From Paracoccus versutus (GTDB taxonomy: Bacteria > Pseudomonadota > Alphaproteobacteria > Rhodobacterales > Rhodobacteraceae): a stretch of 45,631 nt of DNA. The stretch lies in the NCBI RefSeq assembly GCF_000763885.1, contig NZ_JRKO01000045.1:1-45631 (forward strand), given 5' to 3'. Below, in pieces: positions 7,924 to 15,674 of the stretch (position 1 is the stretch's first letter; each line of letters opens with the position of its first letter). Position numbers and translations under genes: made by a program. The notes beneath the pieces were generated by a model, which saw only the letters and a program-made list of their open reading frames with translations, was not told the origin of the DNA and searched no databases.

Positions 7924-9198
7924 ATGACCCGCATCGCCCTGACCGGCCGCGCAAGGCTGCGCCTTGCCGCCGCCCTTGCCTGCGCCACCGCGCTTGGCCC
8001 GACCCTCGCTTCGGCGGATGTCGAGATCGAATATTGGCAATATGTCTTTGACGCCCGCGTGAAGGCGATGGACACGCTGATCGACGCGTTCGAGGCCGAG
8101 AACCCCGGCATCACCGTGAAGCAGGTGACATTCCCCTATGCCGACTACCAGACCCGCGTGGTTGCGGCCCATGCCGCCGGCAAGGGCCCCGACGTGGTGC
8201 AGCTTTTCTATGGCTGGATCGACAATTTCGTCGATGGCGGCATCCTGCAGCCGCTGCCCGGGGACGCCTTTCCCGCAAGCGCGATCGAGGCGGAGTTCTT
8301 TCCGATCGTCGGCGCGATGAAGCGCAACGAGCAATATTACGCGCTGCCGACGGCGGTGCGGACCATGGCGCTGTTCTACAACAAGAAGCTGTTCGCCGAA
8401 GCCGGCGTGGCCGAGCCGCCGAAGACGCTGGACGAACTGGTCGAGGTCGCGAAAAAGACCGCCAGGCATGACAATGGCGGCAACCTGGTCCAGGCCGGGA
8501 TCGCGCTGGACATCGCCCGGCAGGACCATCACTGGTGGCGCACGATCCTGACCGCGCAATATGGCGGCGCACCCTATTCCGACGACGGCACCACCGTCAC
8601 CTATGACAGCGAGGCCGGGCTGAAGGCGCTGGACTATTACCTGGCGCTGCAGACCCAGCACAAGGTCGGCAAGGAAGGCTTCATGGACGAGGGCCAGGCC
8701 GCCTTCCGTGCCGGGCTGGCGGCGATGGTGGTGGACGGAACCTTCCGCCTGGCCAGCTATGGCACCATCGGCAGCTTCGAATGGGGCGTGGCCGAGCTGC
8801 CGGCGGCGGCGGACGGCACCCGCGCCAACTATGCCAGCTATTTCGCCAATGGCATTGGCGCCTCGGCCTCGGGCGAGGAACTCGAGGCGGCCAAGAAGTT
8901 CCTGGCCTATATCTCGTCGCCCGCCGCCATGGAGCTTTGGCAGAAGGAGGTGGGCGAGCTGCCCGCCCGCAAGGACGTCGCCATGACCGAGGCGAACCTG
9001 GCCGATCCCGTCTTCGGCCCCTTCATCCGGGCGCTGGACTATTCGCAGACCACCCGCTTCGTGGACGAGGCCGCGCAGCGCCAGATCGCCATCGACATGG
9101 TGAACCGGGCGCTGCTGCAAGGCCAGAGCCCGGCGGATTCTGTGGCCGAGGCCGCCAAGGCGGAACAGGCCCTGCTGGACAGGCATTTCGCGAAATGA
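7924..9198 (+). CDS. ABC transporter solute-binding protein, family 1 (sugar type)
   Basis: This 424-residue periplasmic binding protein would capture the solute for the downstream permeases. An N-terminal Sec signal peptide (RLRLAAALACATALGPTLASA) ends with an ASA-D cleavage site near residue 35. The mature part begins EIEYWQYVFDARVKAMDTLI and has the family-1 pattern, including GKGPDVVQLFYGW and LPTAVRTMALFYNKKLFAEA. Length and folds match the UgpB/MalE-like group. The ATG at 7924 follows GGGAGGAGA; an earlier ATG would run through the operator. It is the first gene of an operon with two permeases, an ArgH-like lyase and an ATPase. The ligand need not be a sugar, given the lyase in the operon. 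Confidence 0.9.
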   Translation: MTRIALTGRARLRLAAALACATALGPTLASADVEIEYWQYVFDARVKAMDTLIDAFEAENPGITVKQVTFPYADYQTRVVAAHAAGKGPDVVQLFYGWIDNFVDGGILQPLPGDAFPASAIEAEFFPIVGAMKRNEQYYALPTAVRTMALFYNKKLFAEAGVAEPPKTLDELVEVAKKTARHDNGGNLVQAGIALDIARQDHHWWRTILTAQYGGAPYSDDGTTVTYDSEAGLKALDYYLALQTQHKVGKEGFMDEGQAAFRAGLAAMVVDGTFRLASYGTIGSFEWGVAELPAAADGTRANYASYFANGIGASASGEELEAAKKFLAYISSPAAMELWQKEVGELPARKDVAMTEANLADPVFGPFIRALDYSQTTRFVDEAAQRQIAIDMVNRALLQGQSPADSVAEAAKAEQALLDRHFAK

Positions 9199-9206
9199 CC
9201 CGCCGG

Positions 9207-9226
9207 CCCCGGCCGAAGGGCCGGGG
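9207..9226 (+). promoter_or_regulatory. Intercistronic hairpin after the binding-protein gene
   Basis: CCCCGGCC (9207-9214) and GGCCGGGG (9219-9226) form a perfect 8-bp G+C stem with a GAAG loop. It lies 9 bases past the binding-protein stop and 34 before the next start. No T-run follows. Such structures after binding-protein genes commonly stabilise the upstream mRNA, so more binding protein than permease is made. The role is inferred. Confidence 0.55.
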
Positions 9227-9260
9227 ATCTTGTGCGGCTTCAAGCATCCAGGATCATGTT

Positions 9261-10193
9261 ATGACACCATCCGACCATTCCGGCGGAGGGACGGGTTCCC
9301 TGCGCCTGTGGGACAGGCTGTCGGTCACGACCAAGCAGATCGTCTGGGCATGGCTTTTCCTTGCCGTCCCGATCCTGTTCTTCGGCGTCGTCCGCTTCTA
9401 TCCCACCCTGCAAGCCTTCTGGTTGTCCCTGACCGACTGGGACCTGCTGAACGAGGCGAATTTCATCGGCCTCGACAATTACCGCAAGATGCTGGCCGAC
9501 CCGCTGTTCTGGCAGGTCTTCCGCAACACCTTCGCCTATCTGCTGATCGGCACGCCCATCAGCATCGCGATATCGTTCGTGATCGCCTATTACCTCGACC
9601 GCGTGCGCTTCCTGCATGGCGCGATCCGGGCGCTGTATTTCCTGCCCTTCCTGACCACTGCCGCGGCGATGGCCTGGGTCTGGCGGCTGTTCTACCAGCC
9701 GCCGCCCATCGGCATCATCAACGGCTTCATCGGCATGCTGGGCTTCGAGGCGCAGCCCTTCCTGCGCTCGACCGAACAGGCGCTGCCGGCGATCATGGTC
9801 ACGGCGATCTGGGCGGGCCTGGGCTTCCAGATCATCATCTTCCTGGCCGGGCTGCGCGCCATCCCGACGACCTATTACGAGGCCGCGCGCGTGGACGGGC
9901 TGGGCGAGTTCACCATCCTGCACCGGATCACCCTGCCGCTGCTGAAGCCGACCACGGTGTTCCTGGTCGTGTTCTCGTCCATCGGCTTTTTGCGGATCTT
10001 CGACCAGGTCTACAACATGACCAGCAACGATCCGGGCGGGCCGCTGAACTCGACCAAGCCGCTGGTGCTGATGATCTACCAGACCGCCTTCTCGTCATAC
10101 CAGATGGGCTACGCCGCGGCGCAGACCGTCGTCCTGTTCACCATCCTGCTGGTCATCACCATGATCCAGCTCTGGATCCTGCGGAGCCGTTGA
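9261..10193 (+). CDS. ABC transporter permease, MalF/UgpA type
   Basis: This is a 310-residue inner-membrane permease with about six membrane segments, beginning with WAWLFLAVPILFFGVVRFYP. The cytoplasmic EAA loop that docks to the ATPase is YYEAARVDGLGEFTILHRIT near residues 205-225. The protein has the usual MalF/UgpA-type opening (PTLQAFWLSLTDWDLL). The ATG at 9261 was chosen because the residues before it are encoded by the intercistronic hairpin region. The second permease starts one base after its stop codon, so the two are translated together. Confidence 0.9.
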   Translation: MTPSDHSGGGTGSLRLWDRLSVTTKQIVWAWLFLAVPILFFGVVRFYPTLQAFWLSLTDWDLLNEANFIGLDNYRKMLADPLFWQVFRNTFAYLLIGTPISIAISFVIAYYLDRVRFLHGAIRALYFLPFLTTAAAMAWVWRLFYQPPPIGIINGFIGMLGFEAQPFLRSTEQALPAIMVTAIWAGLGFQIIIFLAGLRAIPTTYYEAARVDGLGEFTILHRITLPLLKPTTVFLVVFSSIGFLRIFDQVYNMTSNDPGGPLNSTKPLVLMIYQTAFSSYQMGYAAAQTVVLFTILLVITMIQLWILRSR

Positions 10194-10194
10194 G

Positions 10195-11040
10195 ATGAGC
10201 CGATCCGCAACCGCCCCTGTCCCGCGCAGCATCCGCCCCGGCGCGATCATCGCCTGGACCTGCCTGTTCGTCGGCGGGGTCATCATGATCACGCCGCTGC
10301 TCTTCATGTTCTCGACCTCGCTGAAATCGGCGGGCGAGGTCTTCGACCTGCGCCTGGTCCCGGCCAACCCGACGCTGCAGAACTATGTCCGCGTGCTGTC
10401 GGACGGCCGCTTCCTCGGCTGGTTCCTGAACTCGACCCTGATCGCGGTGATCACCACGGTCTCGTGCCTGTTCTTCGACAGCCTGGTCGCCTACACGCTG
10501 GCCAAGTTCCGCTTTCCGGGCCGCAAGCTGGTCTTCCTGGCGATCCTGTCCACGCTGATGATCCCGACCGAGATGCTGGTCATCCCGTGGTATCTGATGT
10601 CGAGCAGCCTGGGCTGGACCGACACCTATTGGGGGATCATGTTCCCCGGCCTGATGACCGCCTTCGGCGTCTTCCTGATGCGCCAGTTCTTCGAAACCGT
10701 GCCCGACGATTTCCTCGAGGCGGCGCGGATCGACGGGCTGAACGAATTCACCATCTGGTGGCGCATCGCCATGCCGCTGGTGACGCCGGCGCTGTCGGCC
10801 CTGGCGATCTTCACCTTCCTCGGCAACTGGACCGCCTTCTTCTGGCCGCTGATCGTCACCACCGACCGCGACCTCTATACGCTGCCGGTCGGGCTTTCCA
10901 GCTTCGCGGTCGAGCAGTCGATCCAGTGGGAGATGATCATGACCGGGGCGGCGCTGTCGACCATCCCGACCCTGCTGATCTTCCTGTTCTTCCAACGCTA
11001 TATCGTCCGCGGCGTCATGCTGGCCGGCGTGAAGGGCTGA
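10195..11040 (+). CDS. ABC transporter permease, MalG/UgpE type
   Basis: This 281-residue permease forms the second half of the translocation channel. It has six predicted membrane segments, a periplasmic segment after the first helix (MFSTSLKSAGEVF), and the EAA motif EAARIDGLNEFTIWWRIAMP near residues 178-197. It ends in the typical YIVRGVMLAGVKG tail. The gene starts one base after the first permease and ends two bases before the ArgH-like gene. This very tight spacing shows that the lyase belongs to the transporter operon. Confidence 0.92.
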   Translation: MSRSATAPVPRSIRPGAIIAWTCLFVGGVIMITPLLFMFSTSLKSAGEVFDLRLVPANPTLQNYVRVLSDGRFLGWFLNSTLIAVITTVSCLFFDSLVAYTLAKFRFPGRKLVFLAILSTLMIPTEMLVIPWYLMSSSLGWTDTYWGIMFPGLMTAFGVFLMRQFFETVPDDFLEAARIDGLNEFTIWWRIAMPLVTPALSALAIFTFLGNWTAFFWPLIVTTDRDLYTLPVGLSSFAVEQSIQWEMIMTGAALSTIPTLLIFLFFQRYIVRGVMLAGVKG

Positions 11041-11042
11041 CC

Positions 11043-12539
11043 ATGACCCATGTTTCCGACACCTTTCCCGATCCGGTCTATCGCGACACGGTGCTGGCGC
11101 CGCTGTTCGACGGTGCGCGCACGGGCCATGCTCATGCGCTGCGGCAGGTGGATAAGGCCCATCTGGTGATGCTGGCCGAGACCGGCATCCTGACGCCCGC
11201 GCAGGCGGGCGCCATCGCGGGCGGGCTGCGCGCCGTCTGGGCCGAAACCGACCCCGCCGCCATGCGCTATGGCGGCGATGTCGAGGATTTCTTCTTCGCC
11301 ATGGAAAAGGCGCTGAAGGCCAGGATCGGCCCCGACCTGGGCGGGCGGCTGCACACCGCGCGGTCGCGCAACGACATCGACCACACGCTGTTCCGGCTGG
11401 CCTTGAAGCCCAGGGTCGAGGCGGCGCTGGCCGAGGGCCGCGCGGCGCTGGCCCAGCTTCTGGCCACCGCCGGGCGCGAGGCCGAGACCCTGATCGTCGC
11501 CTATACCCACGGCCAGCCGGCGCAGCCGACCACGCTGGGCCATTACTTGGCCGCCGTGGCCGAGGTGATGCTGCGCGACCTGGCCCGGCTGGAGGCGGCG
11601 CTGGAAATCGTCGACCGCTGCCCCCTGGGCGCGGCGGCGATCACCACCACCGGCTTTCCGACCGACCGCCATCGCGTGGCCCAGCTCCTGGGCTTCGCGG
11701 CGCCCCTGCAGAACTCCTATGGCTGCATCGCGACGGTGGACTACATCTCGGCGACCTATTCGGCGCTGTCGCTTCTGTTCCTGCACCTGGGCCGCCCGGT
11801 CCAGGACCTGCAATTCTGGAGCAGCTTCGAGGTGGGGCAGATCCGCCTGCCCGGCGGGCTGGTGCAGATCTCTTCGATCATGCCGCAAAAGCGCAACCCG
11901 GTTGCCATCGAGCATCTGCGCCACCTGGCCAGCCAGACCTGGGCGCGCAGCAATGCGGTCCTGGACATCCTGCACAACACCCCCTTCACCGACATGAACG
12001 ACAGCGAGGGCGAGACGCAGGACTTCGGCCACCAGGCCTTCGACGCCGCCCTGCGCAGCCTGCGCCTGTTCGGCCGGGTGATGGCGGCATTGCAGGTCGA
12101 TGGCGCCCGCGTGGCCCGCAACCTGCGCCTGTCCTGCGCCACCGTGACCGAGCTTTCCGACATGCTGGTGCGCGAGGCGGGCCTGTCCTTCCGCGCCGCG
12201 CATGAGATCGCCTCGGAGGTCGCGGGCGCGGTCGTTGCGGCGGGCGAGGATCTGTCCTCGGGCGGCTATCCGCATTTCCGCCGCGCCTATCAGGCCGCGA
12301 CCGGCCAGGCGCCCGAGATGGACGCCGCGGCCTTCGCCCAGGCGACGTCTGCGGCGCATTTCGTCGCCCTGCGCGACCGTTTCGGCGGCCCCGCCCCGGC
12401 GGCGCTGCAACCGGCGCTGGCGGGCTACGGGGCGGAATTGCAGGCCCTGGAAAACCGGGCCGCGGCCCGCGCGGCGCAAAACCGCGCGGCGGCTGAAGCC
12501 CTTGAACAATCCTTCAATCAGCTCTCGGGAGGAGCATGA
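11043..12539 (+). CDS. Argininosuccinate-lyase-like protein of a transporter operon
   Basis: This is a 498-residue enzyme of the fumarase/aspartase superfamily. Such enzymes cleave a C-N bond to release fumarate. The three signature regions are present: LHTARSRNDIDHTLFRL (near residue 100), TTTGFPTDRHRVAQLLGF (near 200), and the catalytic-serine loop SSIMPQKRNPVAIEHLRHL (near 280). It differs from the canonical ArgH in this window (39481-40890), which has RSRNDQVATDF and SSIMPQKKNPDAAELIR, exactly at substrate-contact positions. It is about 30 residues longer. It lies between the permease and ATPase genes, with a 2-base gap upstream and an overlapping stop/start downstream. A catabolic lyase for an imported aminodicarboxylate-type compound (for example an EDDS-lyase-like enzyme) seems likelier than arginine synthesis. 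The substrate is inferred. Confidence 0.8.
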   Translation: MTHVSDTFPDPVYRDTVLAPLFDGARTGHAHALRQVDKAHLVMLAETGILTPAQAGAIAGGLRAVWAETDPAAMRYGGDVEDFFFAMEKALKARIGPDLGGRLHTARSRNDIDHTLFRLALKPRVEAALAEGRAALAQLLATAGREAETLIVAYTHGQPAQPTTLGHYLAAVAEVMLRDLARLEAALEIVDRCPLGAAAITTTGFPTDRHRVAQLLGFAAPLQNSYGCIATVDYISATYSALSLLFLHLGRPVQDLQFWSSFEVGQIRLPGGLVQISSIMPQKRNPVAIEHLRHLASQTWARSNAVLDILHNTPFTDMNDSEGETQDFGHQAFDAALRSLRLFGRVMAALQVDGARVARNLRLSCATVTELSDMLVREAGLSFRAAHEIASEVAGAVVAAGEDLSSGGYPHFRRAYQAATGQAPEMDAAAFAQATSAAHFVALRDRFGGPAPAALQPALAGYGAELQALENRAAARAAQNRAAAEALEQSFNQLSGGA

Positions 12540-13633
12540 TGGCGAGCATTACCCTCGACAAGATCGTCAAGACCTACGGCGCTTCGACCGCCGTCCACGG
12601 CATCGACCTGCAGATCGCCGACGGCGAATTCGTGGTGCTGGTCGGCCCCTCGGGCTGCGGCAAGTCCACCACGCTGCGCATGATCGCCGGGCTGGAAAGC
12701 ATCTCGGGCGGCACGCTGAAGATCGGCGCGCGCGTGGTGAACCAGATGGAGCCCAAGCAGCGCAACATCGCCATGGTGTTCCAGAACTATGCCATCTACC
12801 CGCATATGACGGTGCATCAGAACATCGGCTTCGGGCTTTACACTTCGAAACTGTCCAGGGCGGAAAAGGACGCCCGCGTGCAGGAGGTGGGCAGGATCCT
12901 GGGCCTGTCCCACCTGCTTGAACGCCGTCCCGCCGCGCTGTCGGGTGGCCAGCGCCAGCGCGTCGCCATCGGCCGCGCCATGGTGCGCGACCCGCAGGCG
13001 TTCCTGTTCGACGAGCCGCTGTCGAACCTCGACGCCCAGCTGCGCGGCCAGATGCGGCTGGAGATCAAGCAGCTGCACCAGCGTCTCGGCAGCACCATCG
13101 TCTTCGTGACCCACGACCAGGTCGAGGCCATGTCGATGGCCGACCGCATCGTGGTCATGCGCGAGGGCCGCATCCTGCAGGTCGGCGCGCCGATGGAGCT
13201 TTACAACCGCCCCGCCGACATGTTCACCGCCCGTTTCATCGGCAGCCCCGAGATGAACATGCTGGATGCGGAGCTGTCCGGCGACGGCCTTGGCTTCGGC
13301 GCCAATGCGGGCCGGGTCGCGCTGGTCCCGGATGCGCTGCCGCCGGGGCTGCGTCAGGCGTCCTCGCCGCGCGTCGCCGTCGGTATCCGCCCGCAGGATC
13401 TGGCGCCGCTTAATGCCGGGACGACCGGCGCGGCGCTGGTGCTGCACGGCACCGTCCGCGTGGCCGAGCCGCATGGGTCCGAGACCTTCGTGCATCTCGA
13501 CCTGCCCTCGGGCAGCGTGATCGCGCGGGCCCCGGCGGCGGCGAGCTATCGGCCGGGCGACGCGGCCAGCTTCAAGGCGGATCGGGACAGTATCCGCTAT
13601 TTCGACCGCGAGACCGAAAAGCTGGTCGCCTGA
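12539..13633 (+). CDS. ABC transporter ATP-binding protein, MalK/UgpC type
   Basis: This 364-residue ATPase powers the transporter encoded upstream. Walker A is GPSGCGKST (near residue 38), the Q-loop is VFQNYAIYPHMT, and the signature is LSGGQRQRVAIGRAM. Walker B is FLFDEPLSNLD and the H-loop is FVTHDQVEAM. A C-terminal OB/TOBE regulatory domain follows from about residue 240, as in MalK and UgpC. Two start codons overlap the stop of the lyase gene, at 12536 and 12539. The second was chosen because its distance from GGGAGG is better. It is the last gene of the operon. Confidence 0.92.
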   Translation: MASITLDKIVKTYGASTAVHGIDLQIADGEFVVLVGPSGCGKSTTLRMIAGLESISGGTLKIGARVVNQMEPKQRNIAMVFQNYAIYPHMTVHQNIGFGLYTSKLSRAEKDARVQEVGRILGLSHLLERRPAALSGGQRQRVAIGRAMVRDPQAFLFDEPLSNLDAQLRGQMRLEIKQLHQRLGSTIVFVTHDQVEAMSMADRIVVMREGRILQVGAPMELYNRPADMFTARFIGSPEMNMLDAELSGDGLGFGANAGRVALVPDALPPGLRQASSPRVAVGIRPQDLAPLNAGTTGAALVLHGTVRVAEPHGSETFVHLDLPSGSVIARAPAAASYRPGDAASFKADRDSIRYFDRETEKLVA

Positions 13634-13743
13634 GGCCCGGCTTTCGGTTTGATAGCCATCAGGCGGTGATGATCGCCCGGTGGTGCCGAAGGCCCGGCGC
13701 ATCGAAGGCATGCCCGAGCATTTGCTTGCCGCGACGTGGTGAT

Positions 13744-13767
13744 GCCGCCCCGTGATGGCGGGGCGGC
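13744..13767. other. Hairpin in the convergent ATPase / TctA-like gap
   Basis: GCCGCCCCG (13744-13752) and CGGGGCGGC (13759-13767) form a perfect 9-bp stem with a six-base loop. It sits 7 bases past the stop of the TctA-like gene on the minus strand. No T-run follows on either strand, so it is at best a weak terminator or an mRNA 3-prime end stabiliser. The 141-base gap holds nothing else that I recognise. Confidence 0.4.
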
Positions 13768-13774
13768 GCGGTGC

Positions 13775-15157
13775 TTATCCAAGCAGCTTGAGGATCGCCG
13801 GCACGCTGAGAACGGCGGCGTAGTAGCCCATGAACTGCACCCCGGTATTCATCCCCAGCACGCGATAGAGCAGCCCGCCGACCAGGCCCACCGTCAGGAT
13901 GACCAGCAGCGCGATCACGCCGCCCTCCCATAGGCCGATCACCAGGATAAGCCCGACGAAGGTGGCGATGATGGCTTCGTGGCTGATGCGCTTGGCGACG
14001 AAGGCGGCGGCGCTGCGGGCATGGTTCATGGCGAAGGGATAGGCGATCAGGGTCGCGATCACCACCGAGACCAGGCCCCAGATCAGGAACTCCGACACCG
14101 ACATCAGCGTATGCAGGTTGTTGACCACGCCCGTCTCGGAATTGACGGTGAAGCGCGGCGGCGCGTTGAACAGCGGCGCTGCCGGGCCGGCGGCCACCGG
14201 GCTGAGCGGCAGGCCGAATGCGATCAGCGGGATGAGCGCCTCGGCGATATAGGTCGATTCCGTCACGCCGTTGCGCACCGCCAGAACCGAGGTCAGCCGG
14301 TGATAGGCGTGCTTGATGCGCGCACCGACGATTTCTCCGGCGATGACGGTCATCGCCACCGGGCTGAAGACGAAGGTTCCGCTGGTGATCGCGGCGGCGG
14401 TCGCCGTCGCCCGCACCTGGCTGCGATCCAGGACGCGGAACGGGTTCGGGAAGTATCCGCCCCAGCCCTTCACGTCGGGGGCCAGCGTCGTTTCGCGCGG
14501 CTCGCTGCGGTTCATGCGCTTGCGCTCCAGCGGCGAGGCCGCGGAGATGAGTTCCGCGACAAGCGGGCCGATCGCGATGCCCAGGAAATAGCTGACACCC
14601 AGCTTGACCTCGTGCGCGCCGGTGAAGCTTTGCAGCGCGACGATGAGCAGGGTGAACGGCACAAGCGCGATGACCGAAGCCCAGCGGCCGGCCGAGAAAT
14701 AGGCGATCAGCACCGAGGCCGCGATGAAGAGCCACGGGGCCGAGGCGGTGATATAGGTGCCGAAGGGGGCCAGGATCACCGCGAAGAGCACGGCAAGCGG
14801 CACGGCGATGAAGGCCGAGATGACCGAGCCGGCCAGCATCTTGCGCAAGGCGATATGCGGGGCGCCCAGGTTGCGCAGGGCCGAGGCCTGCTGCAACAGG
14901 GGCAGCGCCATCGTGTCGCCGGGAATGCCAAGCAGCGCGGTCGGGACCGCATGGGTCATGTGCTTCGAGATGGCGGCGCACATCCAGAAGGTGAACACCC
15001 CCGCCGGCGGTGCGCCCAGCAGCACGACCAGCAAGGTCACGGGCGCGATGGTGGTGGTCTCGTCCGTCCCCGAGATCAGGCCGATGGCCGAGAACAGCAC
15101 CGCGCCAAGCAGCCCCAGTCCCAGGGCGACCAGGATATCGTAAAGCAAGGGGTCCAT
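13775..15157 (-). CDS. TctA-like tripartite tricarboxylate transporter large permease
   Basis: This is a 460-residue, very hydrophobic inner-membrane protein with roughly ten or more membrane segments. It resembles TctA: a GLISGTDETTTIAPVTLLVV segment near the N-terminus, and ALLGIPGDTMALPLLQQASA in the place of the TctA NIPGE(A/S) loop. It is shorter than usual TctA (about 500) and clearly divergent. The ATG at 15157 follows directly on the upstream gene's stop; longer readings only run into that gene. It is the third gene of a unit with HMG-CoA reductase and a small membrane protein, suggesting uptake of mevalonate or a related acid. No TctC-type binding protein is present in the window. 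Confidence 0.75.
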   Translation of the reverse strand: MDPLLYDILVALGLGLLGAVLFSAIGLISGTDETTTIAPVTLLVVLLGAPPAGVFTFWMCAAISKHMTHAVPTALLGIPGDTMALPLLQQASALRNLGAPHIALRKMLAGSVISAFIAVPLAVLFAVILAPFGTYITASAPWLFIAASVLIAYFSAGRWASVIALVPFTLLIVALQSFTGAHEVKLGVSYFLGIAIGPLVAELISAASPLERKRMNRSEPRETTLAPDVKGWGGYFPNPFRVLDRSQVRATATAAAITSGTFVFSPVAMTVIAGEIVGARIKHAYHRLTSVLAVRNGVTESTYIAEALIPLIAFGLPLSPVAAGPAAPLFNAPPRFTVNSETGVVNNLHTLMSVSEFLIWGLVSVVIATLIAYPFAMNHARSAAAFVAKRISHEAIIATFVGLILVIGLWEGGVIALLVILTVGLVGGLLYRVLGMNTGVQFMGYYAAVLSVPAILKLLG

Positions 15158-15158
15158 C

Positions 15159-15617
15159 TCAGCCGGCCTCCCGGTTGCGCGCGCGGTCTTGCTCATAGTC
15201 CTGGAAGACGGAATAAAGCCCGACCTCCCGCATTTCCTGCGCGACGGCGGGCGGCAGATCCTCGACGCTGCCGATGGCACCGCCCTCGATCGCGATCTGG
15301 TCGAGGACTTCGGTCTGCCAGATGGCGCCCGGCGCGATCTGTTCGACCACCCGGCGCTTAGGCTGGAAAAGGCGGGCGCAGATCGCCCCGCCCAGGATGC
15401 AGCCGATGATCCCTGCCAGCATGGCTAGCGCCTTGCCGATGGCCGGCGTGCTGGCCAGGGGCGCGATGGTGGCCAGGGCTACGGCATAGACGGCCAGGCT
15501 GACGACCGCGCCGATCAGAATGGCCTTGCCAAGCTGGGGCCGCGAAACGACATCGCCCCAGATCTCGGCAAGCTGCCCGTCCGGCCCCGAAGCGGGCGCC
15601 GGGGTTGGATTGTTCAT
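15159..15617 (-). CDS. Small two-helix membrane protein, probable partner of the TctA-like permease
   Basis: This 152-residue protein has two membrane helices near residues 30-52 and 60-82 (ILIGAVVSLAVYAVALATIA; ALAMLAGIIGCILGGAICAR). A soluble, acidic C-terminal half follows (APGAIWQTEVLDQIAIEGG; REVGLYSVFQDYEQDRARN). TctB proteins have four helices and are of similar size, so this occupies the TctB position but is not a standard TctB. The gap to the permease gene is one base, so the two are co-translated. The ribosome site GGGAGGAC precedes the ATG at 15617. I do not recognise the family; a role in the transporter complex is inferred from position. Confidence 0.6.
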   Translation of the reverse strand: MNNPTPAPASGPDGQLAEIWGDVVSRPQLGKAILIGAVVSLAVYAVALATIAPLASTPAIGKALAMLAGIIGCILGGAICARLFQPKRRVVEQIAPGAIWQTEVLDQIAIEGGAIGSVEDLPPAVAQEMREVGLYSVFQDYEQDRARNREAG

Positions 15618-15674
15618 GATGTCCTCCCAGATACGAACCCCCGGCGAGGTGTCATCCCCGCCGGTGTTGGATGT

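Noticed and set aside
13979..15361. 460-codon plus-strand frame opposite the TctA-like gene
   Set aside because: It is composed almost only of R, G, D, H, Q and A, the usual antisense pattern of a hydrophobic membrane protein gene.
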